Assembly (NCBI RefSeq): GCF_034670125.1 | Contig: NZ_JAXMOC010000004.1 | Coordinates: forward strand, 1-64,000 | Direction of reading: 5' to 3' | DNA length: 64,000 nt | Origin: Maricaulis sp034670125 | GTDB taxonomy: Bacteria; Pseudomonadota; Alphaproteobacteria; Caulobacterales; Maricaulaceae | Part shown: positions 51,683 to 59,378 of the stretch, piece by piece | How positions within the stretch are numbered: the first letter of the stretch is position 1 | How the letters are laid out: each line of letters begins with the position of its first letter | Made by a program: the position numbers and the translations under genes | Notes under the pieces: generated by a model | Told to the model about the DNA's origin: nothing | Seen by the model: the letters and a program-made list of their open reading frames with translations, nothing else | Database searches by the model: none

Positions 51683-51713
51683 CACCGCCGGCAGTTGGCG
51701 AGCGACATAATGG

Positions 51714-51744
51714 AAAAGGGCCGGTGCAAGCCGGCCCTTTTTTT
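51714..51744 (+). terminator. Rho-independent terminator of the first S9 peptidase gene
   Basis: AAAA, GGGCCGG-TGCAAG-CCGGCCC (51718-51737), then seven T. It lies 36 bases after the stop at 51682 and isolates the gene from tRNA-Gly and its paralogue. Confidence 0.95.
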
Positions 51745-51823
51745 GTGCCCGGCTCTTTGTGCGGTCGTCGCTGCAGAACCGATCTTCCGCCCGGTGACTG
51801 CCTCCGTGTAAGATGGAAGCAAG

Positions 51824-51897
51824 GCGGGTGTAGCTCAATGGTAGAGCAGAAGCTTCCCAAGCTTACGACGAGGGTTCGATTCCCTTCACCCGCTCCA
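51824..51897 (+). tRNA. tRNA-Gly (anticodon CCC)
   Basis: A complete 74-nt tRNA. Acceptor GCGGGTG pairs with CACCCGC (51887-51893), discriminator T, encoded CCA at 51895-51897. The D arm is AGCTCAATGGTAGAGC, the anticodon loop TTCCCAA (anticodon CCC, glycine GGG codon) has stem GAAGC/GCTTA with one mismatch at its outer pair, and the T arm contains GGTTCGATTCC. No terminator is seen between it and the S9 paralogue start 110 bases later. Confidence 0.97.
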
Positions 51898-52006
51898 GTC
51901 TTCTCACCTGACGTCTGTTCCCGTACCGGCCCCCGCGTTGAGCGTTGCCTCCCCAAAGTCACGCGCTAAAGTGGTGCGAGGGCCTGAGAAAGTGTCGGGG
52001 GACTAT

Positions 52007-54091
52007 ATGAAAAGCGTGTTTGATTGTTGCGCGGCGGCGATATTCGCCGCCCTGCTTGGCGTTGTCGGCATGCCGGTCGGCGCCCAGGGCGCAGAGCCGT
52101 TGACGGCCGCTGACTACGCCGTGTCTGACGACATATCCAATGTGCAGATATCGCCGGACGGGACGCGAATTGCTTATATCGGACGAGGCGAGGGGAATGC
52201 CCGGACCATCGTCGTGATGACCATCGGCGATGACGCTGAGCCACTTGTCATTCGCCCGACCCAGTCGGCGTCGATGACGCATTTGCGCTTTGTGTCGGAC
52301 ACCCATCTCTGGCTGCAAATGGGGGAACATTTTTCGGCTGGACGAGCGTCTAGCCTGGTGAGCGCCTATGTCCTGAATACACAAACGCGACAATTCGAGT
52401 CGCTGCCACGGGGCTCGCGACTGGCGGGTCCTGGGGCAATAGATGACGGTCGAGTCCTCGTCTGGAACAACCCATTCAGCAGAAGAGTTTCGGACGGATG
52501 GTTTCGACGGGCACATTCCGGAATCGGGTTCAGATTGACAAGTATCGATCTGGATGACGCGGAGGATGCTCGCGTGGTACAGCCTGAAAGCGAGTATCGG
52601 TATGCCCTGGGCCCATCGGGCGATGCTGTTGTGCGGCTCCGCTCCGCCGAGGATCAGGGCGATACGGCCGAACTTTGGATCCGGGCGCCGGGCGAGGCGG
52701 GGCGCCGGGGTCGCGACGACGGTTGGCGCAGCCTGTTCACCGAGCAACCGACCCTGGATGGCGAGCTGCGTTTCGATGGTCGGCGATGGGATGAGTTGAG
52801 CCCGATCTTGGACCAGATCGGTGGTCTGGGCGGGGCGGGCCGCTTTCTATATTTCGCGTCCAGAACCGACGGGACGCCGCAGGGGCGACAGCCGGGGCGA
52901 CGCTTGGCGGTGTTTCGGCTTGATCTTGAATCGGGTGAGGTCGAAGGCCCCGTGGTGCAGTCCGACGTCGCGGACGTTGATGAGTTCATCCTCGATTGGC
53001 GGACCAATGAAGTCGTCGGAGTAAGATGGTTTGAGCGTGGCCCGTACACCGTGTGGTTCGATCCGGACCTTGAGGCCATTCACGCGGCAGTGTCCGCCCG
53101 TTTCCCGGACCATGATGTTAGCCTGACGAGTTGGGACCGCGAGGGCGACAGGCTTGTGGTGCGTCTGGATGGAGGCGGGACCGCCGGTCGGTTCTATCTG
53201 TTTGATGCCAACAGTGGTGACCTCACGCTTCTCGGACCGGTCAGATCGGATATTTCCGACGATCGCGTCCACCCGGTCCGCACCGTGGACTACACTTCCT
53301 CGGACGGGCTTGAGCAATTTGCCTACCTGACCACCCCGATTGGTCGAGAGATGCGTGGCCTGCCTGTCGTGGTCCTGGCCCACCAAGGTCCGGGCGATCG
53401 GGACTATGGCGGTTTCGATGTGTGGGCACAGTACATAGCCTCTCGCGGCTATGCCGTGCTGCAACCCCAGTATCGGGGGTCGACCGGTTTCGGCGCAGAT
53501 TATGCCCAGCTCAGCCGAGGCGCCTGGGGCGGCGGGATGTACCAGGACCTGATTGATGCGCTTGATCAGGTGATCGATGACGGGATTGTCGACCCGGAGC
53601 GGGTGTGTCTCATGGGCGCCGATCATGGCGCTCATGCTGCGGTAATGGGGGGTATCACGACCCCTGACAGGTTTCGATGCATCATCGCATTCGAACCCAT
53701 TCTCGACATGTCGCGCCGGGATCGCGAAATGCGAAGCGGGCGTACTACGGAAGAGTTCAAACACGATTGGGCCGACCGGGTGGGAGGTGATGATGCTTAC
53801 GGTCGCGATCAGTTGCAGGCTATTTCACCGTTTCGGCATGTCGATGCCGAAACGGCGCCAATGCTGATATTTACCGACCAGTTCAATGCGTTCCTGAGAG
53901 AGCGCGCCGCCCGGCGCATGGATCGAATGGCCGATGCGCTCGAAGACCATGGTGTTCCACATTCCGTCGTGTCGGTTGCTGGCTTGACGCACGGTCCGCG
54001 GAGCCCTGTGCAATCGCGGGCTCGCAATATCATGTCGAGAGTCGGGCGCTTTCTCGCAGAGCATAATCCCGCGGACGAAGCGGAACCCTGA
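52007..54091 (+). CDS. S9-peptidase-like protein without catalytic serine, probable pseudoenzyme
   Basis: A 694-aa exported paralogue of the protein at 49694. Signal peptide MKSVFDCCAAAIFAALLGVVGMPVGAQG (given in two parts: MKSVFDCCAAAIFAA, LLGVVGMPVGAQG) follows GGGGGA. The propeller begins VSDDISNVQISPDGTRIAYIG and the hydrolase part is clearly alignable (VWAQYIASRGYAVLQPQYRG), but where copy 1 has GWSYGG this protein has GADHGA, so Ser becomes Asp539. The catalytic Asp slot is Asn627, and only His662 (LTHGP) remains. HGGP of the oxyanion hole is HQGP. The reading frame is intact and long, so the loss looks selected rather than decay. Possible role: binding, regulation or scaffolding. Confidence 0.88.
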   Translation: MKSVFDCCAAAIFAALLGVVGMPVGAQGAEPLTAADYAVSDDISNVQISPDGTRIAYIGRGEGNARTIVVMTIGDDAEPLVIRPTQSASMTHLRFVSDTHLWLQMGEHFSAGRASSLVSAYVLNTQTRQFESLPRGSRLAGPGAIDDGRVLVWNNPFSRRVSDGWFRRAHSGIGFRLTSIDLDDAEDARVVQPESEYRYALGPSGDAVVRLRSAEDQGDTAELWIRAPGEAGRRGRDDGWRSLFTEQPTLDGELRFDGRRWDELSPILDQIGGLGGAGRFLYFASRTDGTPQGRQPGRRLAVFRLDLESGEVEGPVVQSDVADVDEFILDWRTNEVVGVRWFERGPYTVWFDPDLEAIHAAVSARFPDHDVSLTSWDREGDRLVVRLDGGGTAGRFYLFDANSGDLTLLGPVRSDISDDRVHPVRTVDYTSSDGLEQFAYLTTPIGREMRGLPVVVLAHQGPGDRDYGGFDVWAQYIASRGYAVLQPQYRGSTGFGADYAQLSRGAWGGGMYQDLIDALDQVIDDGIVDPERVCLMGADHGAHAAVMGGITTPDRFRCIIAFEPILDMSRRDREMRSGRTTEEFKHDWADRVGGDDAYGRDQLQAISPFRHVDAETAPMLIFTDQFNAFLRERAARRMDRMADALEDHGVPHSVVSVAGLTHGPRSPVQSRARNIMSRVGRFLAEHNPADEAEP

Positions 54092-54190
54092 CGTCGACGC
54101 GCGCGACGAGGTGGCGATGCTCGTGATCGGCTCTGTATTTCCGAACCGCAGGGCCGTTTGCCGGCATTCGCGGCCATGCCGGCGTCAGCG

Positions 54191-54418
54191 CTACATCCGC
54201 CGCGGTCGGAACGCCGCGGGGTCCATGCCGGCCAGCTCGACCAAGTGCACCACCAGGGCCACGCACATTCCGGCCGAAATGATGGCGATCAGGATCCAGG
54301 GGATGAGGCGGGGTCCGCGTTCGGGGCGGACCGGCTGTCCGGATCGCCAGCGGGCGACAAGGAAGAGCGCAAGGAATCCGGCAAGGGCGATGAGCGTGGG
54401 GATGAGGGAGAGATACAT
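54191..54418 (-). CDS. Small two-helix membrane protein
   Basis: A 75-aa protein: helix 1 LSLIPTLIALAGFLALFLVA, a basic/proline-rich loop RWRSGQPVRPERGPRLIP, helix 2 ILIAIISAGMCVALVVHLVE and a short basic tail. The PxRGPRLIPW loop looks conserved-protein-like, which supports it as a real gene despite its size. It begins inside the glycosyltransferase gene, in another frame, and the two overlap by 130 bases (54289-54418). GGGAG precedes the ATG in the overlap. Function unknown; co-expression with the glycosyltransferase is likely. Confidence 0.7.
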   Translation of the reverse strand: MYLSLIPTLIALAGFLALFLVARWRSGQPVRPERGPRLIPWILIAIISAGMCVALVVHLVELAGMDPAAFRPRRM

Positions 54419-55914
54419 GGCGTTTCCGTCAGGGCGCTGAGGCCGTGTTCGGTCTTCTCCCAGTGGTGCGGGTCGATGATGAGTTGGCGCAAGGCGCGGG
54501 CCGCTGCAAGGGTTTGCAGCAGCCAGTAGACCGGCATTCCCGCGAGGTCGCGGGCGCGGACCGGGAGGCGGGCCCGGCGCATGGCCACCGCCGCACAGGC
54601 AATCGCACTGGCATAGCCGGCGGCCATGAACACCATCGCCACCTGACCGCCCGCGCCTGCGGCAACACCTGATCCGGCGCCCGCTGCCAGTGCGATCAGA
54701 CAGGCCAGGCTGAGCGGGGCATGCAGGAGCGCCGAGGCGACTGCACCGCCCAGAACCAGCACGCCGGGCCAGACCCGCCGCCATGGCGTGTCCCGGCGCA
54801 CCGCCAGTACACCGATTGTCTGGGCATAGCCCTTGATCCACCGGGTCCGCTGCTTGATCCATGGCACCAGCCGCAGCGGTGCCTCCTCCAGTGTCGCGGG
54901 CTCGATCAGGCCACAGCGATAGCCGGCGGCGTGCAGGCGCAGGCCCAGATCGGCATCCTCGGTGACGTTCCAGGCATCCCAACCGCCAGCGCGTACAAGA
55001 GCGTCGCGGCGGAAATGATTGCTGGTACCGCCTAGTGGCAGCGGCCAGCCGAGGCGCTGGTAAAGGGGCAATAGCGCGTGGAAGTGGGCGGCATACTCCA
55101 GCGCGAACTGCCGTGTCAGCCAGGTTTCCCGTCGATTATACCAGTTGAGCGGAGCCTGGATGCAGGCCAGACGCTGACCGGCGACACGGAAGGCTTCCGC
55201 CGCCCGCCGCAATTGGCGAGGGTCCGGACGGTCCTCCGCGTCGTGGATGGTGACCAGTTCCGAGCGGCAAAGGCGCAGGGCGTAGTTGAGCGCGCGGGGC
55301 TTTGTGCGAGGTTCGCCCGGGGGTACGACGATGATCTCGAAACGATCATCGAGCGCCAGGCTGCGAGCGACGTGGATGGTTTCGCTGTCATCGGCTTCCA
55401 GCACCAGTTTGAAGGCGATCCGGTCAGCGGGATAATCGATCACGGCGAGGCCGCGTGCGAGGTCGGGCAGGATGGCCGCTTCGCGGTAGAGGGCGACCAT
55501 GATGGTCGCGCTGGGCAGCTCGTCATCGGCGCAGGGCGGGGCATCAAGCCAGGCCGGTTTCAGCACCGCCGCCGCGAGCCGCAGGGCGATCAGCCCGCTA
55601 AACAGGGCACAGGTGATGACGCTGGCGGTCGCCAGTGCCGATGCCGGCATGGCGATGGTGAGCAACAGCAGCGCGGCCAGCACGGCCAGGAACCCGTGCC
55701 CCATCCGGACGGAGGTCGGACCGAATGCGCTGAGATCGGCTTGGCGGCCAGGCAGGCCAAAGGCGGCCTGTTGCGCCCATAGAGCCGCAAGGTGAGCGGG
55801 TGGCCGGGCGAGGCGGGTCGGCCTGAAGGCATGCCCGCCTCGCGGCCGCGACGTCCGTTGCCGCGGCTCATGCCCGTCCGCATGTTCGCGGATATCATGA
55901 TCGATCAGCGCCAT
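54289..55914 (-). CDS. Membrane glycosyltransferase family 2 (cellulose-synthase-like)
   Basis: A 541-aa inner-membrane processive GT2. After two helices (about 80-120) the catalytic domain shows TIMVALYREAAILPDLARGL, LVLEADDSETIH (DxD region), IHDAEDRPDPRQL, GGTSNHFRRDAL, TEDADLGLRLHAAGY (catalytic base) and QRTRWIKGY (Q-x-x-R-W). C-terminal helices follow, ending with DPHHWEKTEHGL; the last about 40 residues overlap the small membrane protein gene and look like the non-coding frame. Start at 55914 has GGGAGG six bases upstream. It probably makes or extends a polysaccharide; product unknown. Confidence 0.88.
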   Translation of the reverse strand: MALIDHDIREHADGHEPRQRTSRPRGGHAFRPTRLARPPAHLAALWAQQAAFGLPGRQADLSAFGPTSVRMGHGFLAVLAALLLLTIAMPASALATASVITCALFSGLIALRLAAAVLKPAWLDAPPCADDELPSATIMVALYREAAILPDLARGLAVIDYPADRIAFKLVLEADDSETIHVARSLALDDRFEIIVVPPGEPRTKPRALNYALRLCRSELVTIHDAEDRPDPRQLRRAAEAFRVAGQRLACIQAPLNWYNRRETWLTRQFALEYAAHFHALLPLYQRLGWPLPLGGTSNHFRRDALVRAGGWDAWNVTEDADLGLRLHAAGYRCGLIEPATLEEAPLRLVPWIKQRTRWIKGYAQTIGVLAVRRDTPWRRVWPGVLVLGGAVASALLHAPLSLACLIALAAGAGSGVAAGAGGQVAMVFMAAGYASAIACAAVAMRRARLPVRARDLAGMPVYWLLQTLAAARALRQLIIDPHHWEKTEHGLSALTETPCISPSSPRSSPLPDSLRSSLSPAGDPDSRSAPNADPASSPGS

Positions 55915-55984
55915 ACCCAGCCTCCCGCCTCGCCTGATGCGGGCAGGTAAGCATGAATGCATCCCTAAGGCGAGTCAGTGCCGA

Positions 55985-56473
55985 TCAAGCCTTTGGGTTG
56001 ATGCAGGTGACAAAGCGCGGCTGAAGCAGGTCGGCATCGGCCAGTCCGAACACGCACGCGGTAGCTGTCGGATACCCCATGGGCAATTGCCGGCTCGCAT
56101 CACACCGCTGCGCCAGCTTGTGCGCAAAGCCGCCGATACCGGGATTGTGGCCGACCAGAAGGAGGGTCCGGCTCGGACCCAGAACTTCGCGGCTGGCGCG
56201 TTCAAGCATGTCGGTCGAGGCGTGATAGAGCACCATCGGGTCGTCCAGCCGTGGAGCGCCCAGTTGCGGGACCAGTTGGTCAAAGGTCTGCCGGGTCCGC
56301 CAGGCCGGCGATACCAGGGCGATGTCAACGGTCAGGCCGAGCTCGGCCAGCGCGTCTGCCACGTCGCCGGCGTCGCTCCGGCCGCGCGGGGTCAGGCCGC
56401 GCTGGAAGTCGTCCTCGGCTTCAAGACGGTCGACCGCCTTGGCATGTCGCATCAGGATCAGGGTGGTTGTCAT
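55985..56473 (-). CDS. SixA-type histidine phosphatase
   Basis: A 162-aa phosphohistidine phosphatase of the branch-1 histidine phosphatase family. The catalytic RHG motif appears as MRHAKAV (RHA, as in SixA), LTPRGRSDA carries the second Arg, and LLLVGHNPGIGG carries the second catalytic His. Length is typical of SixA. Known members remove phosphate from phospho-His on phosphorelay proteins; the target here is unknown. It is 70 bases upstream of the glycosyltransferase gene on the same strand. Confidence 0.92.
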   Translation of the reverse strand: MTTTLILMRHAKAVDRLEAEDDFQRGLTPRGRSDAGDVADALAELGLTVDIALVSPAWRTRQTFDQLVPQLGAPRLDDPMVLYHASTDMLERASREVLGPSRTLLLVGHNPGIGGFAHKLAQRCDASRQLPMGYPTATACVFGLADADLLQPRFVTCINPKA

Positions 56474-56609
56474 GGTGTCCGCGGGTTGGAGCGTGGGTCG
56501 ACGGGTTCACATTTGGTTGCCACGACCGGGCCGAGGGTTGAACTCTGCCCGCTCAAGGCGCACCTACTCCTAGGCCAGTTTCAACGCGTTTTGAACCGAG
56601 GAGAAAATC

Positions 56610-57263
56610 ATGGGTCTGTTGTTGGGTGATATCGCCCCGAATTTCCAAGCCGAGACGAATGAGGGTCCGATCAGTTTTCACGACTGGGTCGGCGACGACT
56701 GGGTGATCTTTTTCTCCCATCCGGCCGACTATACCCCGGTCTGCACGACCGAGTTGGGCTTCACCGCCAAGCTGAAGGACGAATTCGCCAAGCGCGGTGC
56801 CAAGGCGATCGCCCTGTCGGTCGACAGCGTCGAGGACCACAAGGGCTGGATCAAGGACATCGAGGAAACCCAGAATGTCCGCATGAACTTCCCGATCATT
56901 GCCGACACCGACCGCAAGGTGTCGGAGCTCTATTCGATGATCCACCCCAATGCCGACCCAAAGCTGACGGTGCGTTCGGTCTACATCATCGACCCGAACA
57001 AGAAGATCCGCGCCACCTTCACCTATCCGCCGAGCGCCGGCCGGAACTTCAACGAGGTTCTGCGCCTGATCGACAGCCTGCAGTTGACTGACGGCTACAA
57101 GGTCGCCACGCCGGTCAACTGGGCTGACGGTGACGACGTTATCGTGGTGCCGTCGATCTCGGACGCCGAAGCCGACAAGCTCTTCCCCGCCGGATACAAC
57201 AAGATCAAGCCGTATCTGCGGGTGACGAAGCAGCCGAACAAGGTTGATGAGCCGGCCGAATAG
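56610..57263 (+). CDS. 1-Cys peroxiredoxin (Prx6 type)
   Basis: A 217-aa peroxiredoxin that reduces hydrogen peroxide and organic peroxides. The peroxidatic Cys is in DYTPVCTTELG (PVCTTE is the Prx6 version). The C-terminal extension with PSAGRNFNEVLRLIDSLQ and VATPVNWADGDDVIVVPS is typical of the 1-Cys class; no second conserved Cys is seen. GAGGAG precedes the ATG. A strong terminator (57285-57319) follows. Divergent from the sixA-like gene; oxidative-stress regulation may be shared but no site was identified. Confidence 0.96.
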   Translation: MGLLLGDIAPNFQAETNEGPISFHDWVGDDWVIFFSHPADYTPVCTTELGFTAKLKDEFAKRGAKAIALSVDSVEDHKGWIKDIEETQNVRMNFPIIADTDRKVSELYSMIHPNADPKLTVRSVYIIDPNKKIRATFTYPPSAGRNFNEVLRLIDSLQLTDGYKVATPVNWADGDDVIVVPSISDAEADKLFPAGYNKIKPYLRVTKQPNKVDEPAE

Positions 57264-57284
57264 GGGGGCTCACACCGATGCAGG

Positions 57285-57319
57285 AAAGGCGCCCGGGGCC
57301 ACCGGGCGCCTTTCTTTTT
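57285..57319 (+). terminator. Rho-independent terminator of the peroxiredoxin gene
   Basis: GGCGCCCGG-GGCCA-CCGGGCGCC (57288-57310) followed by TTTCTTTTT; 21 bases after the stop. Confidence 0.95.
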
Positions 57320-57327
57320 GCCCCCGA

Positions 57328-57387
57328 TTGTAAAGCTCACTTGACGACAAGTTTCCTTTACGCCATATTGTAAAGGTGGCTTTACAA
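57328..57387 (+). promoter_or_regulatory. Promoter and palindromic operator of the XRE operon
   Basis: A sigma-70-like promoter is visible: TTGACG at 57341-57346, then 17 bases, then CATATT at 57364-57369. Overlapping the -10 end is the perfect 8-4-8 palindrome TTGTAAAG-GTGG-CTTTACAA (57368-57387). A second pair of the same half-site, TTGTAAAG at 57328-57335 and CTTTACG at 57356-57362, flanks the -35 box. Four half-sites around one promoter suggest repression by the XRE protein encoded at the end of the operon. Confidence 0.75.
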
Positions 57388-57404
57388 GCGTGAAGGAGGT
57401 TTAC

Positions 57405-57671
57405 ATGACCATGCGTGACTGGATCAAGGATTTCGGAGAGGCCGGAGAAGCACCCAGCCTGGTGTCGCTTGCATTGTTCGCAATGGTGTTTCTGCCGGCG
57501 ATCTTTTTTGCCGGCATGATCGGGCCGTCGCTCGATGTGATCCGCGATGTCATCGGCGGCCTGTCTGCCGAGATGAAAATGGCCGGGCTGACCGTATTCA
57601 TCCTGGGCTTGATGGCGCTCGCCCGGATTTTCACCCTCCTGATCGGCAACCGCGACAAGGATGCAAAATGA
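57405..57671 (+). CDS. Small membrane protein, first gene of XRE operon
   Basis: An 88-aa protein with two predicted helices (LVSLALFAMVFLPAIFFAGM and MAGLTVFILGLMALARIFTL) and a short charged N-terminus MTMRDWIKDFGEAGE. No family recognised. ATG 57405 has GGAGG five bases upstream. Its stop overlaps the start of the next gene (ATGA, 57668-57671), so the two are translationally coupled. Promoter and operator lie directly upstream. Confidence 0.8.
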   Translation: MTMRDWIKDFGEAGEAPSLVSLALFAMVFLPAIFFAGMIGPSLDVIRDVIGGLSAEMKMAGLTVFILGLMALARIFTLLIGNRDKDAK

Positions 57672-58078
57672 GTATGAACACCAAAAAGGCCTCGGTCAGT
57701 CTGCGCTATTTCTGGCGCACCTCCGCCGCCATGCTGGCCTTCGCGGCCATTGTCGTGGCCATCGACAAGACGCTCGATCCGTCGCGCAATGACTGGGATG
57801 CGCTGTCGGCCTGGCCGCTTGTCGGCCTGACCTGTCTGCCGCTTTTCTTCTATGCGTATGAAATCATCCGCTACGTCCGCTCGATCGACGAGATGTTGGC
57901 CCGGATGCAGGTGCGTGCCGGTGCCATCGCGGCTCTTGTGATGTTGCTGGCGGGTGCCATTTTCGGGATTGCCGAAATCTATGGCGTCATGGAGCCACTC
58001 AACACCGCCTTGCTTCTGCCCATCGCGGCGGTGGCCCACAGCGCGGCGTCACTGGTCCAGCAGGCGCAAGTCCGATGA
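57668..58078 (+). CDS. Four-helix membrane protein, second gene of XRE operon
   Basis: A 136-aa protein with four predicted membrane helices (TSAAMLAFAAIVVAID; WPLVGLTCLPLFFYAYEIIR; AIAALVMLLAGAIFGIAEI; TALLLPIAAVAHSAASLV) and a charged linker DKTLDPSRNDWD. No family recognised. It overlaps both neighbours by four bases (ATGA at each end), so all three products should be made in fixed proportion. A second ATG at 57674 is an alternative start. Confidence 0.8.
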   Translation: MSMNTKKASVSLRYFWRTSAAMLAFAAIVVAIDKTLDPSRNDWDALSAWPLVGLTCLPLFFYAYEIIRYVRSIDEMLARMQVRAGAIAALVMLLAGAIFGIAEIYGVMEPLNTALLLPIAAVAHSAASLVQQAQVR

Positions 58079-58275
58079 AAAACCGGCTCAAGGACCTGCG
58101 CGGCGAGAAGGGCTGGAGCCAGCAAGCGTTGGCCGACCATCTTGATGTGTCGCGGCAGACGGTCAACGCGCTGGAGACCGGCAAGTACGACCCGTCCCTG
58201 CCGCTGGCCTTCAAACTGGCGCGGCTGTTCGCCACGCCGATCGAGACGATTTTTGATGATGGGGAGGGACCCTAA
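58075..58275 (+). CDS. XRE/Cro-type HTH regulator
   Basis: A 66-aa single-domain helix-turn-helix protein: MKNRLKDLRGEKGWSQQALA, then LDVSRQTVNALETGKYDPS, then LARLFATPIETIFD. It is the small YgzD/YozG-like type with no dimerisation tail, usually co-encoded with small membrane proteins. The palindromic half-sites TTGTAAAG around the operon promoter are its probable operator. Its TAA overlaps the TAG of the convergent ABC permease by four bases (58272-58275). Confidence 0.92.
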   Translation: MKNRLKDLRGEKGWSQQALADHLDVSRQTVNALETGKYDPSLPLAFKLARLFATPIETIFDDGEGP

Positions 58276-59378
58276 TCCAGCGTCTGGCGATAGCGCAGCA
58301 TCGCGACAGTCGCGATCACGGCGAAAATGACCATCAGCGGCCAGACCTGTGGCCAGACATGCTCCATGCCGGCGCCTTTCAGCATGATGGCGCGGACCGC
58401 CCGGATGAAATGGGTGGCCGGGATGATCTGTCCCAGCGCCTGGGCCCATTGCGGCATGGCGGCGAACGGGAACATGAAGCCGGACAGGAGGATGGACGGC
58501 AGGAAGGCGAAAAAGGTCAGCTGCATCGCCTGCATCTGGCTGCGCGCCACGGTCGAGAACAGAAAGCCCAGCGCCAGATTGACCAGTATGAACAGTGAAA
58601 CGGCGACCAGAAAGGCCGGCGGTGAGCCCTCAAAGGGCACGTCGAACAGGAAGCGGGCGCCCGCCAGCATGATCGCGACCTGGATGAAGCCGACCACGAC
58701 ATAGGGTGTGATCTTGCCGATCATGACCTCGTGTGGCCGGGTCGGGGTCGACAGCAGGGCTTCCAGCGTTCCCCGTTCGGCCTCGCGGGTCAGGGCCATC
58801 GAGGTCATCATCGCCATGGTCATGGTCAGGATGATTCCGAGCAGGCCGGGTACGATGTTGAGTGCGGTACGCCCGGCCGGATTGTAGCGCCGGTGAATGA
58901 TGGTCTCGACCGGCGGGGTGATGTCGCCAAGCATCGGCTCGAGAGCCTGCTGGACGATGGTCGCAAAGGCGCTGCTACCGGCCCCGGCGGCGACCGGGTC
59001 GGTGGCATCGACATCCAGCAGGATTTGTGGGCGCTCGCCGCGCGCCAGGGCGCGTTCGAACCCCGGCGGGATGGTGACAATGAATACGGCTTGCCCGTCC
59101 CGCATCGCGTTCTCGACCGGGGCGCCGGGGGCCGAAGTTCCAATCAGGTCAAAATATTCGGATGTTTCCATCGCTTGCAGGATGGCCCGGCTCGCCGGGC
59201 CCGAATCGCCCAGCTCGACGAGGGTCGGCAGATGGCGAGGATCGGTATTGATGGCATAGCCGAACAGAAGGAGTTGCATGACCGGAATGCCGACCATCAT
59301 GCCGAAGGTCAGCCGATCGCGCAGCATCTGGATGAATTCCTTGCCCAGGATCGCGAGAATGCGGGACAGGCTGTTCAC
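58272..59378 (-). CDS. ABC-2 efflux permease
   Basis: A 368-aa permease with an N-terminal helix, a periplasmic domain of about 150 residues (PTLVELGDSGPASRAILQAM to PVETIIHRRYNPAGR) and five C-terminal helices, the YhhJ/YbhS type ABC-2 layout. EAERGTLEALLSTPTRPHEV is the conserved cytoplasmic motif. The start is GTG at 59378, overlapping the stop of the ATPase gene (GTGA); the ATG-led longer frame reads into the ATPase gene. YbhFSR-type systems usually have two permeases; only one is here, so a homodimer is likely. Confidence 0.92.
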   Translation of the reverse strand: MNSLSRILAILGKEFIQMLRDRLTFGMMVGIPVMQLLLFGYAINTDPRHLPTLVELGDSGPASRAILQAMETSEYFDLIGTSAPGAPVENAMRDGQAVFIVTIPPGFERALARGERPQILLDVDATDPVAAGAGSSAFATIVQQALEPMLGDITPPVETIIHRRYNPAGRTALNIVPGLLGIILTMTMAMMTSMALTREAERGTLEALLSTPTRPHEVMIGKITPYVVVGFIQVAIMLAGARFLFDVPFEGSPPAFLVAVSLFILVNLALGFLFSTVARSQMQAMQLTFFAFLPSILLSGFMFPFAAMPQWAQALGQIIPATHFIRAVRAIMLKGAGMEHVWPQVWPLMVIFAVIATVAMLRYRQTLD

